Source: CAWEFA01 sp963808135
GTDB lineage: Bacteria > Bacteroidota > Bacteroidia > Bacteroidales > DTGW01
Assembly: GCA_963808135.1 (NCBI GenBank)
Contig: CAWEFA010000056.1
Location: 1-19,510, forward strand
Length of the DNA: 19,510 nucleotides
Direction of reading: 5' to 3'
The translations under genes and the position numbers were made by a program. The notes beneath the pieces are model-generated. The model was given only the letters and a program-made list of their open reading frames with translations, had not been told where the DNA came from and ran no database searches. Numbering within the stretch: position 1 is the first letter of the stretch; every line of letters begins with the position of its first letter. Below, piece by piece: positions 8,887-16,562 of this stretch.

Positions 8887-8963
8887 TTTCAGAAAACGTG
8901 CAATAAGTAAAAGTACTAAAAAAATGTTTTTTTCAGTATTTCAAATTACTCATAACCCATATT

Positions 8964-8987
8964 AGTTTAGCGAAGCGTAATTAAACT
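8964..8987. repeat. REP-like hairpin, copy 1
   Basis: AGTTTA (8964-8969) and TAAACT (8982-8987) form a 6-bp stem around a 12-base loop. The core GTTTAGCGAAGCGTAA (8965-8980) matches the core of the hairpin at 9684-9724 at 14 of 16 positions. It lies in the divergent gap between the rhomboid gene and the Cys-rich gene. Confidence 0.45.
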
Positions 8988-9113
8988 GAATCCTTATCGG
9001 CCATTGTTAATTTCCACAGCAATGAGGCAATAAATTTTCAAAGCCCCTGTCATTCTTTTATCAAATTTTCAAACAATTTAACTTTTTATTAACCAATTAT
9101 AACTATTGAATTA

Positions 9114-9144
9114 TTGACCAATGTGATAAGATGTTCTATCTTTG
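9114..9144 (+). promoter_or_regulatory. Bacteroidetes-type promoter of the Cys-rich gene
   Basis: TTG (9114-9116), a 20-base spacer and TATCTTTG (9137-9144) match both elements of the Bacteroidetes sigma-ABfr consensus TTG-N19-21-TAnnTTTG. This is the best promoter in the window. Because the -7 box lies downstream of the ATG at 9131, that ATG cannot be translated from this promoter. The ATG at 9179, 34 bases after the box, is therefore the likely start. Confidence 0.75.
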
Positions 9145-9178
9145 GTATGAATTCAAAACCATTTTAAATATTTATATT

Positions 9179-9601
9179 ATGAAAATTATTCGTTGGATTG
9201 CTCTGGCTTCAACTATTATTGGAGTTATATTAATCATTTTAGCAAGTTTTTCCGGTTTGTGCCACAAATGTTGCACTAAAGTTCCCACCACTACTTGTGT
9301 TATTCAACATCAAGGTAGTGCCACTGTTCCAGTTGCAAAGACTGATTCTGCAAGTTGTAAACAACATCCTGTATGTTCATCTGCTATGGCTAAAACCGAT
9401 TCAGTTGGTTGTTGTAAACATCAACCATGTTGTTGCAATGCTTATGCTATGAATGCTAATTGTTGCCGTATGCATCGTTCACTTGGATTATTTCAAATTG
9501 CAAACACTTTCTTCCTGCTGACAATTGCACTGTTTTTTATTAAAAAACTTTTCTGTTGCGGTAAGTGCTGTGAAACTAAAGAAGAAAAAAAGGAAGGATA
9601 A
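9179..9601 (+). CDS. small cysteine-rich two-TM membrane protein of unknown function
   Basis: With the start at 9179 (MKIIRWIALAST) the protein has 140 residues. An earlier ATG at 9131 is open but lies upstream of the -7 box. One hydrophobic helix spans about 5-26 and a second about 103-125. Between them is a Cys/His-rich loop, and a short Cys-rich charged tail (CCGKCCETKEEKKEG) follows helix 2. Seventeen Cys residues are present, many as CC or CCC. The loop holds a tandem duplication, AKTDSASCKQHPVC and then AKTDSVGCCKHQPCC. Both helices flanking the loop suggest the loop faces the periplasm and the tail the cytoplasm. Metal binding or redox buffering is plausible from composition only. I do not recognise the family. 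Confidence 0.75.
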   Translation: MKIIRWIALASTIIGVILIILASFSGLCHKCCTKVPTTTCVIQHQGSATVPVAKTDSASCKQHPVCSSAMAKTDSVGCCKHQPCCCNAYAMNANCCRMHRSLGLFQIANTFFLLTIALFFIKKLFCCGKCCETKEEKKEG

Positions 9602-9683
9602 AATTGTGAGTTGAAATCACATTTCATTTGAATGTGGTACTAAATATTATTTGACAAAGCTGGAAATATGTTTAATTTTTTCC

Positions 9684-9724
9684 AGATTCGGCGTGGTTTA
9701 GCGATGCATAACTGCGCCGAATCT
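9684..9724. repeat. REP-like hairpin, copy 2
   Basis: AGATTCGGCG (9684-9693) and CGCCGAATCT (9715-9724) form a perfect 10-bp stem around a 21-base loop containing GTTTAGCGATGCATAA (9696-9711). The loop core is nearly identical to the core of the copy at 8965-8980. It lies 82 bases after the Cys-rich gene stop and may also slow or end its transcript, though no long T-run follows. The rest of 9602-9889 shows nothing else that I can name. Confidence 0.6.
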
Positions 9725-9889
9725 TTTCCGGCTGTTTATAATTGTCATTGCCGGGAGACAATAAAATTTGGGTTAAGCGAGAGTTTGTCCAAAAACCTGC
9801 AAATGAAATTACCTTTTTAAAATTTTGCATTAGACGTTTTCATTAATTCATTTCGATTTGTAATTTGCGCCCGGAATTATTATAAGAAT

Positions 9890-11314
9890 ATGAACCGGAG
9901 AGAAGCATTAAAATTAATAGGTATCAGCTCATTGCCATTTTTATTGTCAGGCAAATTCAAAGCCTTTTCAAAGCTTATCAATACAACTTTTAAATCTTCT
10001 GACTTTGGAAAATTTACCTGGGGAATTTCCACATCGGCGGTACAGGTTGAGGGAGGCTGGAATGCCGATGGCAAAGGCCCTTCAATTTGGGATACATTTG
10101 GCAGGAAAAACGGAAAAATAAAAGACGGTTCTACAGCCGATACAGCCTGCAATTTTTATAATCTTTATAAAGACGACATCAAATTAATTAAAGATTTGGG
10201 ATTTGGCGCAATGCGTTTTTCAATTTCGTGGCCACGCATAATCCCAGAAGGCACTGGAAAACCAAATCAAAAAGGAATTGATTTTTATAACCGTGTTATC
10301 GACAATTGCCTCGAGCTTGGTATTGAACCCTGGGTTACCTTATATCATTGGGATTTGCCACAAGCGTTGCAGGACAAAGGGGGATGGACAAACCGCGAAA
10401 TAATTAACTGGTTTTCAAATTATACCGGTTTATGCGCCAAGTCATTTTCCGACAGGGTTAAGCGATGGATTGTGTTAAACGAACCCTTGACTTTTACAGG
10501 ACTGGGTTATGGTATCGGCTATCATGCCCCAGGTTTAATTGGCTTAAAACATTTTTTACCTGCCGTACATCATGCTGTGCTTTGCCAGGCTGAGGGCGGA
10601 AGGGTGTTACGCAGCGAAGCGCCAGGCGCCATTATTGGCAATACTTTTTCATGTTCACCTATCGACCCGCGCCACAAAACGAAACGCGATGAAAAAGCCG
10701 CCCGGCGGGTTGATGCTTTAATGAACAGGCTTTTTACCGAACCACCTTTGGGAATGGGTTATCCGGTAAAAGAACTGCCTTTTATACAAAAAATTGAAAA
10801 ATATATGCTTCCAGGCGATGAAGATAAAATGAAGTTCGATTTTGACTTTTTCGGCCTGCAAAATTATTTCCGGGTCGTTACCGATTATAACCTGTTTATC
10901 CCATTTGTCCATGCAACCCAATATCCGCCGAAAAAGCTAAACAACCCGCTTACTGAAATGGAGTGGGAAGTATATCCCGAAGGTTTGTACCGAAGTATTA
11001 TGCAATTTGCAAAGTACCCGGTTAAAGAGTTTGTAATTACAGAAAATGGCGCAGCTTTTAAAGATGAACTATTGAATAACCAGATTAATGATGAGATGCG
11101 CATTAAATTTTTCCAGGATTATTTACAATGCCTGCTAAAAGCAAAAAATGAAGGGGCCAATGTTACCGGCTACTTTGCCTGGAGCTTACTCGATAACTTT
11201 GAATGGGTTGAAGGTTACTATCCGAAATTCGGTATAGTATATGTCGATCATGCTTCTCAAAAAAGAATTCCTAAAAATTCTGCAAAATGGTTTTCAGATT
11301 TTTTAAGAAAATAA
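9890..11314 (+). CDS. exported family GH1 beta-glucosidase
   Basis: A retaining glycoside hydrolase of family 1 that most likely cleaves beta-glucosides. The barrel begins at FTWGISTSAVQVEGGW. The acid/base Glu198 lies in NEP (197-199) and the nucleophile Glu385 in ITENG (383-387). YHWDLPQAL and SLLDNFEWVEGY are the family's sugar-contact segments. Before the barrel there are about 40 extra residues starting MNRREALKLIGISSLPFLL, an RRxxLK plus hydrophobic stretch that resembles a Tat or Sec signal. GH1 enzymes are usually cytoplasmic, so export to the periplasm is a notable inference. No transporter or other glycan gene is adjacent, so it is not a typical PUL. A terminator hairpin follows at 11452. 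Confidence 0.93.
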   Translation: MNRREALKLIGISSLPFLLSGKFKAFSKLINTTFKSSDFGKFTWGISTSAVQVEGGWNADGKGPSIWDTFGRKNGKIKDGSTADTACNFYNLYKDDIKLIKDLGFGAMRFSISWPRIIPEGTGKPNQKGIDFYNRVIDNCLELGIEPWVTLYHWDLPQALQDKGGWTNREIINWFSNYTGLCAKSFSDRVKRWIVLNEPLTFTGLGYGIGYHAPGLIGLKHFLPAVHHAVLCQAEGGRVLRSEAPGAIIGNTFSCSPIDPRHKTKRDEKAARRVDALMNRLFTEPPLGMGYPVKELPFIQKIEKYMLPGDEDKMKFDFDFFGLQNYFRVVTDYNLFIPFVHATQYPPKKLNNPLTEMEWEVYPEGLYRSIMQFAKYPVKEFVITENGAAFKDELLNNQINDEMRIKFFQDYLQCLLKAKNEGANVTGYFAWSLLDNFEWVEGYYPKFGIVYVDHASQKRIPKNSAKWFSDFLRK

Positions 11315-11451
11315 TTTTTTTTATACAAAAAAATATTTAATATTGTGTTGTCAAATTCAGTTTTTTTTAAAGTTTTTTTATTTTGTGATTTATAAACTGA
11401 GGTTATTATTTTAACTAAACTAATTACTAACTAAGTTTCAACTAATGTTTT

Positions 11452-11480
11452 AAAGCCGTGAATTATTAACACGGCTTTTT
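11452..11480. terminator. bidirectional intrinsic terminator
   Basis: AAAGCCGTG, a 9-base loop and CACGGCTTT form a perfect 9-bp stem followed by TT on the plus strand. On the minus strand it is followed by TTT then AAAA. It sits between the convergent GH1 gene and the B2-protease gene (stop at 11484), so it probably ends both transcripts. Confidence 0.8.
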
Positions 11481-11483
11481 GTT

Positions 11484-11918
11484 TTATGAGAACCATTCAA
11501 CCGGCACAAATTTTTCCATTCCTTTTTTCCCAGTTACAATTGAACTGCCACAGCGCAACCATGCGTGGGCGATAAGATTTCTTTCACCATTGCGGGTTAC
11601 ACCGAAATATACGGTGGATTTTATATCAAATTTATCAAGCAATTTTTTAACAACAATGGCCTCAATAATGCATTTTCTTTTAAATGGAAGATATTTTGTA
11701 CTTCGTCGCATAGCAATGTAAACGGTTTGGATTAATTGTTCATGTTCCGGCGCCAGTTCGAAAGACGTTTCTTTATGTGGAACGCCCAAGTAAGATGAAA
11801 ATTTATGGAAAGGTACAAAAGCATTAAATATTCTTGCAAGCAATGTAATTACTATTGCTTCGAAAAACAAACCTTTTTCAAACCAAGGCAAATGAATGAA
11901 CTTAATTACCTTACTCAA
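11484..11918 (-). CDS. lasso-peptide biosynthesis B2-type transglutaminase-like protease
   Basis: Resembles the B2 cysteine protease that removes the leader of a lasso precursor peptide. Its 144 residues show the N-terminal amphipathic part (WFEKGLFFEAIVITLLARI) and the protease core: Cys83 in RKCIIEA, then STVYFGVTRNGERNLIAHAW with His118. The third triad residue, usually an Asp about a dozen residues after the His, is not obvious here; Glu135 is the nearest acid. Translation starts at TTG (11918), overlapping the upstream PqqD-like gene by 8 bases, so the two are coupled. In such pathways B1 (RRE) binds the leader and B2 cleaves it, which fits the gene pair. No cyclase is present in the window. 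Confidence 0.82.
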   Translation of the reverse strand: MSKVIKFIHLPWFEKGLFFEAIVITLLARIFNAFVPFHKFSSYLGVPHKETSFELAPEHEQLIQTVYIAMRRSTKYLPFKRKCIIEAIVVKKLLDKFDIKSTVYFGVTRNGERNLIAHAWLRCGSSIVTGKKGMEKFVPVEWFS

Positions 11919-12198
11919 TATTTATTTTGATTAAATTTTTCTGCCCAAGTGCAGTTAAAAATTCTTTTACATCGGTTATACAACATTCCTCCGATACTTC
12001 GTATTCTTCCTTCAAAACAGAAATAATATGTGAAAATGAAACAGGCTTTTCAATAATTTCCCAAATTCGCGAACCGATGTTATCCAAACCATAATATTCG
12101 CCATTTTTCACGCTCATCATTACAATCTCTTCATCAAGTTTGTTGAAAACAATTCCCGTTTGCCTGCTTATAATATCTTGTTCAGAAATATTGCCCAT
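11911..12198 (-). CDS. PqqD-like RiPP recognition element (lasso B1-like)
   Basis: A small winged-helix protein of 95 residues of the PqqD family, which binds the leader of a ribosomally made peptide and presents it to modifying enzymes. Family signs are EEIVMMSVKNGEYYGLDNIGSRIWE followed by an amphipathic helix (FSHIISVLKEEYEV) and the final FLTALGQKNLI helix. It is stand-alone, as in split B1/B2 lasso clusters. It has its own TAnnTTTG box at 12224-12231 and overlaps the B2 gene start by 8 bases. Its leader-peptide substrate is not visible nearby. Confidence 0.85.
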   Translation of the reverse strand: MGNISEQDIISRQTGIVFNKLDEEIVMMSVKNGEYYGLDNIGSRIWEIIEKPVSFSHIISVLKEEYEVSEECCITDVKEFLTALGQKNLIKINIE

Positions 12199-12223
12199 TA
12201 TTAATCAGAATAAGTTTAAACAT

Positions 12224-12231
12224 CAAATTTA
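12224..12231 (-). promoter_or_regulatory. Bacteroidetes -7 promoter box for the B1/B2 pair
   Basis: Reads TAAATTTG on the minus strand, an exact TAnnTTTG match, 25 bases before the PqqD-like ATG at 12198. No TTG is seen at the -33 position. It suggests the RRE and protease genes can be transcribed independently of the sulfotransferase gene upstream. Confidence 0.5.
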
Positions 12232-12292
12232 ACAACATTCATTATAATTTTTATAAAAATGCGTTTATTGAAAGCCGGTAGTTTAATTCAAA

Positions 12293-13159
12293 TCATTTTG
12301 GGTTTCCATTATCATCTAAATAATTATATAATTTCATAACTTCTGAATGGTTTGCAATTATTTTATCGATAAGCTTTCCGGAAAGTTCTTCGCGCCAGGT
12401 TCCACTTCGGCCTTTTCTGAAAAATAATTCTGTCCCCGGCGCCTTTTCATTAAATCCTTTTTCCGATTCCTGTTTTTGCATTTCATTAAAGCTGCTGTTT
12501 TTTAAGGCTTTTTGAATTGAATCATTGCTAAAGTCAAGTTCTAAAAATTGCACCGCTTCGCTGAAAATATTAAAAGTATCGTTCAACATATCTTCATAAC
12601 GGATTATTTTAACCGGGACAATTGATTGTTCTGTCCAGCTTTTAACATGGCCTGACCATGAAAAAAGTCGCTGTTCAAGCTGATTGTGCAGCCTGTCGGT
12701 TCGGTTACAAAAAGCATAGAAGTTGTTGCAAATAATTTCTACGGATTCCTCAAATGAAACATCGAGGTGATGTGCAAAAGATACTGCAATGTCGAGTGGG
12801 TTACGGATAAAATAAAGCGCTTTCAAAGTGGCTTTTTCTGAAACAAGCGGCTTATTTTCAGAAGTAAAAATGAAAGCATCGTGAATTTTCATAAAAATAA
12901 TATTTCCCGATTTACCGGCCAAACTTTCGTAAACATAAGGCCTTAACCTTTCGATTTCAGACAATGTCATATCGGCTGAGCTTAAACCGGTCATATCGTC
13001 GAAAAGCTGACGGTTGCTTGCGATAGTAATTTCGTTGAGTTCGTTAATATCGACCGGTTTATCGGAACCTGATATTAAATTCAACAAAAACACCCTGAAC
13101 CAGGTATCCCCTGATTTAGGATATGAAGCCAGCCAAACGATTTTTTTATTATTTGTCAT
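12293..13159 (-). CDS. PAPS-dependent sulfotransferase
   Basis: Transfers a sulfuryl group from PAPS to an acceptor hydroxyl or amine. The 288 residues show the full cytosolic-sulfotransferase pattern: 5'-phosphosulfate loop SYPKSGDTW (12-20), catalytic His93 in KIHDAF, the 3'-phosphate loop RNPLDIAVS (119-127), RYEDML (187-192), and the C-terminal RKGRSGTW (248-255), a variant of RKGxxGDW. The acceptor is unknown. Its ATG overlaps the stop of the HPr-kinase-like gene by 4 bases (ATGA), so the two are translationally coupled and probably act on the same molecule or pathway. A 94-base gap separates it from the PqqD-like gene. Confidence 0.92.
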   Translation of the reverse strand: MTNNKKIVWLASYPKSGDTWFRVFLLNLISGSDKPVDINELNEITIASNRQLFDDMTGLSSADMTLSEIERLRPYVYESLAGKSGNIIFMKIHDAFIFTSENKPLVSEKATLKALYFIRNPLDIAVSFAHHLDVSFEESVEIICNNFYAFCNRTDRLHNQLEQRLFSWSGHVKSWTEQSIVPVKIIRYEDMLNDTFNIFSEAVQFLELDFSNDSIQKALKNSSFNEMQKQESEKGFNEKAPGTELFFRKGRSGTWREELSGKLIDKIIANHSEVMKLYNYLDDNGNPK

Positions 13160-14061
13160 TTGCTTCGTTTAATATCATTAATTACCGCTTCGGCCAACGC
13201 GTCAATTTCAAATCCTTTTTTCCCCCTGAAAAGCTTTGATATTTTGGTTTTTGAAGCCAGCTTGCCAATAAGTTCAAAATGGGTTTTCTCCATGTCCATT
13301 CCTTCAACAAAGCTTCGACGATAAATATTGTTCCTGAGAACCCTGAATTTTTCAACCCCCGATAAGGCTCTTATTTCAATCTCACCGTCATTATGGTAAT
13401 TTAGAATATAAATCATTTTTAATGGATAGGCATTATTTCTGAATTTTAACTTTGGTAAATAATAAAATTTTTCCAGCTCATTTCTAACCTTTTTAAGCCC
13501 ATCAGTTTGAATATTCAATTTTAAAAGTGAATCGCGCCATAATTTCAAATGCCTTATTCCGGGAATAACATATGGAATATTGTCTTTAAAGTTGATTGCC
13601 GCAATATCATCAGCTAATGGTTCAAACCTCTCTAAAAGAAGCCTGGCAGCTAATGTCGATTTGCCCATGCCGGTCATTCCCGCTATTACGATAGCCTCAT
13701 TATTTGCGCTTATCGAGCTTCCGTGTAACGGTAATATGCCTCTTTGAAGCAACAATGCTCCCATTGCCGAACCTAAAAGGAATAACCGGATTGAAGGTTC
13801 ATCAGCATTCGGTTCCGGATCGATGATTATTTCATTTCCGTTGGATACAAGATAGCGGGCTACATTCATTACTTTCAGCAACAGCTTTCCCGGAGTTGAC
13901 TCGAAACAAGCGCCTTTATAACTTGGAAAATCAAATGTAAGTGGCACATAACCAAAACGAATAACAACATCAGGAGCGCCGGAAACAATATTTATTTCCG
14001 GACATTCGATTTCAGAAGATACAACTAATCCAAAAATTTTATATTTATAAAAATCCTTCAA
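13156..14061 (-). CDS. HPr kinase-like P-loop kinase
   Basis: Relates to the C-terminal kinase domain of HPr kinase/phosphorylase, and to HprK homologs found in RiPP and exopolysaccharide loci. Signs in the 301 residues are LPLHGSSI (110-117), Walker A GMTGMGKS (128-135) and LADDIAAI (149-156), the acidic magnesium or catalytic site. No HPr/PTS gene is seen, so a specialised substrate is likely. In paeninodin-type lasso pathways a homologous kinase phosphorylates the precursor peptide, which suits the PqqD-like and B2 genes nearby. The start is TTG at 14061: an in-frame TAG lies just upstream, and AGGA sits 11 bases before it. It lies 30 bases after recX, so read-through from prmC-recX is probable. 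Confidence 0.85.
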   Translation of the reverse strand: MKDFYKYKIFGLVVSSEIECPEINIVSGAPDVVIRFGYVPLTFDFPSYKGACFESTPGKLLLKVMNVARYLVSNGNEIIIDPEPNADEPSIRLFLLGSAMGALLLQRGILPLHGSSISANNEAIVIAGMTGMGKSTLAARLLLERFEPLADDIAAINFKDNIPYVIPGIRHLKLWRDSLLKLNIQTDGLKKVRNELEKFYYLPKLKFRNNAYPLKMIYILNYHNDGEIEIRALSGVEKFRVLRNNIYRRSFVEGMDMEKTHFELIGKLASKTKISKLFRGKKGFEIDALAEAVINDIKRSK

Positions 14062-14091
14062 AAACTAAGTTTCCTGTTTTTACAAAATTCA

Positions 14092-14589
14092 TTAACCTGC
14101 AAATAATTCATTTAATATATCAAGCACAATATCGTTCTCATAACCCCTGCCGGCAGCAAACCTGTATAATTTACCCTTTAACTCATATTCTGATGTTTTT
14201 GGAAATGACCTTAACTTTTTGGAAAGTTCTTCGAAAAGGACTGCTCGATACTCTTCATCCGGAATCGCTTCAAAAGCTGATTTGATGGTAAATTCCGGGA
14301 TATGTTTTTGTTTCAGGGCAAATGATATTTTGTACTTTCCCCATTTGTTAAAACGAAATTTATCGCTTGCAAAATGCTTTGCATAGCGGGATTCATCAAT
14401 ATAATTTTCTTTTATTAAATAATCGATTATTTCTTTAGCATCGGCAGAAGATATTTTCCAATTATCAAGCTTTTCGGAAATATCACGGGTACATTTTTCT
14501 TCCCTGCTGCATAATTTTGTGAGAACTGATAATGCTTCCTTTTTAGAGTATTTATTATTTTCTGACCTTTTCAAGTTCAGGGTTTTCAC
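14092..14589 (-). CDS. recX: RecA regulatory protein RecX
   Basis: A small alpha-helical modulator that binds and inhibits RecA filaments. The 165 residues fit the family. The hallmark three-helix repeats appear as LTKLCSREEKCTRDISEKL, IIDYLIKENYIDESRYAKHFASDKF and GKYKISFALKQKHIP, then two further repeats near the C-terminus. The start overlaps the end of prmC by 35 bases, so the two are in one operon and coupled. A later start is possible but would cut the first repeat. recA is not in the window. Confidence 0.88.
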   Translation of the reverse strand: MKTLNLKRSENNKYSKKEALSVLTKLCSREEKCTRDISEKLDNWKISSADAKEIIDYLIKENYIDESRYAKHFASDKFRFNKWGKYKISFALKQKHIPEFTIKSAFEAIPDEEYRAVLFEELSKKLRSFPKTSEYELKGKLYRFAAGRGYENDIVLDILNELFAG

Positions 14590-15466
14590 CTTTTTTATAT
14601 AATTTAATTTGAGCCCTCATCATTCTTGGTTTACCGTTTAAATCCTCTCGAACCTGTATGTTTCTGAACCCTTTAAGCAATAACATTTCGTGAAGTTCTT
14701 TATTAAAGCGGGGATTAAATTCAAAATACAACATTCCTCCCCATTCAAGCTTAATACGCGCAAAATCTGCAATTGCTTTATAATATATCAGAGGGTCTTT
14801 GTCGCTGACAAATAAAGCAAGGCCAGGTTCATATTCAAGAACATTTTTTAACATGTTGGCCTTTTCACTTTCGCAAATATATGGCGGGTTACTAACGATA
14901 ATATCATAATGGTCGTTAAACTTATCGGAATTCTCTCCATTATGGCCGGTAAAAATATCGTAATGAAAGAAATTTACAATACTTTCATTCATATATGAAT
15001 TTTCCTCGGCGATCTCAATAGCTTCATCAGAAATATCTATTCCATCGGTATGCGAGTGTAGCATCAATCTGTCTAAAGCAATTGCCAAACAACCTGTGCC
15101 GGTTCCAATATCGAGTATCCTGTTGTCGTTGTATTTGTGGGTTTTAATTATCCAATCGGCCAGTTCTTCAGTTTCAGGTCGCGGAATTAATACTGCCGGG
15201 GTTACCTTTAATTTCAACCCTAAAAACACAGTAGTCCCTAAAATATATTGTATGGGCTTATATATTTTTAAATCATTAACAATATTTTTAATTTGTTCAA
15301 AAATATCATCCGGGACTTCGAGGTAAGGCTTAATGTGAAAATCAACTGGTTGTATGTTTGTAAGGTGGTCAAATATAGTTCGCCTGATACCTTTATACTC
15401 GTTTTCAGGGTATAGCGACCCAATTTCATTTTGCATATATTGCAATATATCACCTAGAATTGCCAT
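14555..15466 (-). CDS. prmC: peptide chain release factor N5-glutamine methyltransferase
   Basis: Methylates the Gln of the GGQ motif in release factors RF1 and RF2, using S-adenosylmethionine, which raises their efficiency in translation termination. The 303 residues have an N-terminal helical domain with PIQYILG (71-77), LIPRPETEEL (93-102), SAM-binding DIGTGTG (119-125) and the Gln-binding NPPY (193-196). The start codon is 52 bases from the divergent ribD ATG, so the gap holds both promoters. It is first in a leftward operon with recX and perhaps the kinase and sulfotransferase genes. Confidence 0.95.
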   Translation of the reverse strand: MAILGDILQYMQNEIGSLYPENEYKGIRRTIFDHLTNIQPVDFHIKPYLEVPDDIFEQIKNIVNDLKIYKPIQYILGTTVFLGLKLKVTPAVLIPRPETEELADWIIKTHKYNDNRILDIGTGTGCLAIALDRLMLHSHTDGIDISDEAIEIAEENSYMNESIVNFFHYDIFTGHNGENSDKFNDHYDIIVSNPPYICESEKANMLKNVLEYEPGLALFVSDKDPLIYYKAIADFARIKLEWGGMLYFEFNPRFNKELHEMLLLKGFRNIQVREDLNGKPRMMRAQIKLYKKGENPELEKVRK

Positions 15467-15518
15467 ATTTGTAACTTTCGCGCTACGAATTTAGCTTTTT
15501 AACGAGAAATATCCAAAA

Positions 15519-16562
15519 ATGGATACAAAAGAAAAAAAATATCATTACAGATGTCTTGAACTGGCAAAAAATGGATTGGGGCATGTAGCGCCAAACCCTC
15601 TTGTAGGCGCTGTTTTGGTTGCCGGTAACCGGATTATAGGCGAAGGATATCATGCGGCATTTGGAGGCAATCATGCTGAAGTAAATGCTTTAAATAGCGT
15701 TAAAGATAAATCGTTGCTTAAGTCAGCAACTTTTTACATTAATCTTGAACCGTGTGCCCATTACGGAAAAACCCCTCCGTGTGTCGATTTAATAATTGAA
15801 AATAAAATACCACGTGTTGTTATTGGCCATCCCGACCCTTTTCCAGAAGTTTCTGGCAAAGGGATAGCTAAATTAATTTCTGCCGGGATAGATGTTAGCG
15901 TTGGCCATTTGGAAACCGAATGCAGGTATTTAAACCGGCGGTTCCTAACATTTTATGAAAAAAAGAGGCCTTATATAATTTTAAAATGGGCTGAAACAGC
16001 CGATGGTTTTATAGATGTTATTCGTGAACCCGGCGCTGAAAACAGCCCTACATGGATTACCGATGAATTAACCCGCACTTTAGTACATAAATGGCGCACC
16101 GAAGAACAAGGCATACTTATCGGAACTAATACCGCAATCCTTGATAACCCAATGCTCAATTCCCGCGACTGGCATGGTAAAAATCCATTGCGTATGGTGC
16201 TTGACCGAAACCTGAGACTTCCTTCCGATTTGAAATTATTTAACAAACTTCAGCCTACAGTAGTTTTTACAGAAAAAAAAGCAAAGGATGATAAAAATCT
16301 TGTTTTTTATAACGTCAACTTTTCTGATATCATTAATGAAATATTTAAATTTTGCGTTAATGAAAACATACAATCATTAATTGTTGAGGGTGGAACAAAA
16401 ACAATTTCAAGCTTTCTTAATTCAGAAAATTGGGATGAAGCAAGGGTTTTCAGGGGAAACGTTTTTTTTGGCAATGGTATTAAATCGCCGATGATTGGAA
16501 AAATTCCAAATGAGCAACATAAAATCGGCAGCTCAACATTGTTCATTTACAACAATGCCTAA
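15519..16562 (+). CDS. ribD: bifunctional riboflavin deaminase-reductase
   Basis: Carries out steps 2 and 3 of riboflavin synthesis: deamination of the diaminopyrimidinone phosphoribosylamine, then NADPH-dependent reduction of the ribose. The 347 residues have the N-terminal zinc-dependent deaminase with HAEVNA (52-57) and PCAHYGKTPPC (78-88), whose His and two Cys residues bind zinc and whose Glu54 is the proton shuttle. The reductase domain begins near RPYIILKWAETADGFI (about 150) and continues to the end. No other rib gene adjoins it. TAACTTTC at 15472-15479 is a one-mismatch -7 box 39 bases before the ATG. The 230-base gap after it (16563-16795) is AT-rich and shows no gene or clear hairpin. 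Confidence 0.95.
   Translation: MDTKEKKYHYRCLELAKNGLGHVAPNPLVGAVLVAGNRIIGEGYHAAFGGNHAEVNALNSVKDKSLLKSATFYINLEPCAHYGKTPPCVDLIIENKIPRVVIGHPDPFPEVSGKGIAKLISAGIDVSVGHLETECRYLNRRFLTFYEKKRPYIILKWAETADGFIDVIREPGAENSPTWITDELTRTLVHKWRTEEQGILIGTNTAILDNPMLNSRDWHGKNPLRMVLDRNLRLPSDLKLFNKLQPTVVFTEKKAKDDKNLVFYNVNFSDIINEIFKFCVNENIQSLIVEGGTKTISSFLNSENWDEARVFRGNVFFGNGIKSPMIGKIPNEQHKIGSSTLFIYNNA

Noticed and set aside
12199..12292. Short minus-strand frames in the gap before the PqqD-like gene, considered as RiPP precursors (8 and 18 codons)
   Set aside because: They are too short, overlap the promoter or the PqqD-like start, and lack a leader/core pattern or the residues needed for a lasso ring.
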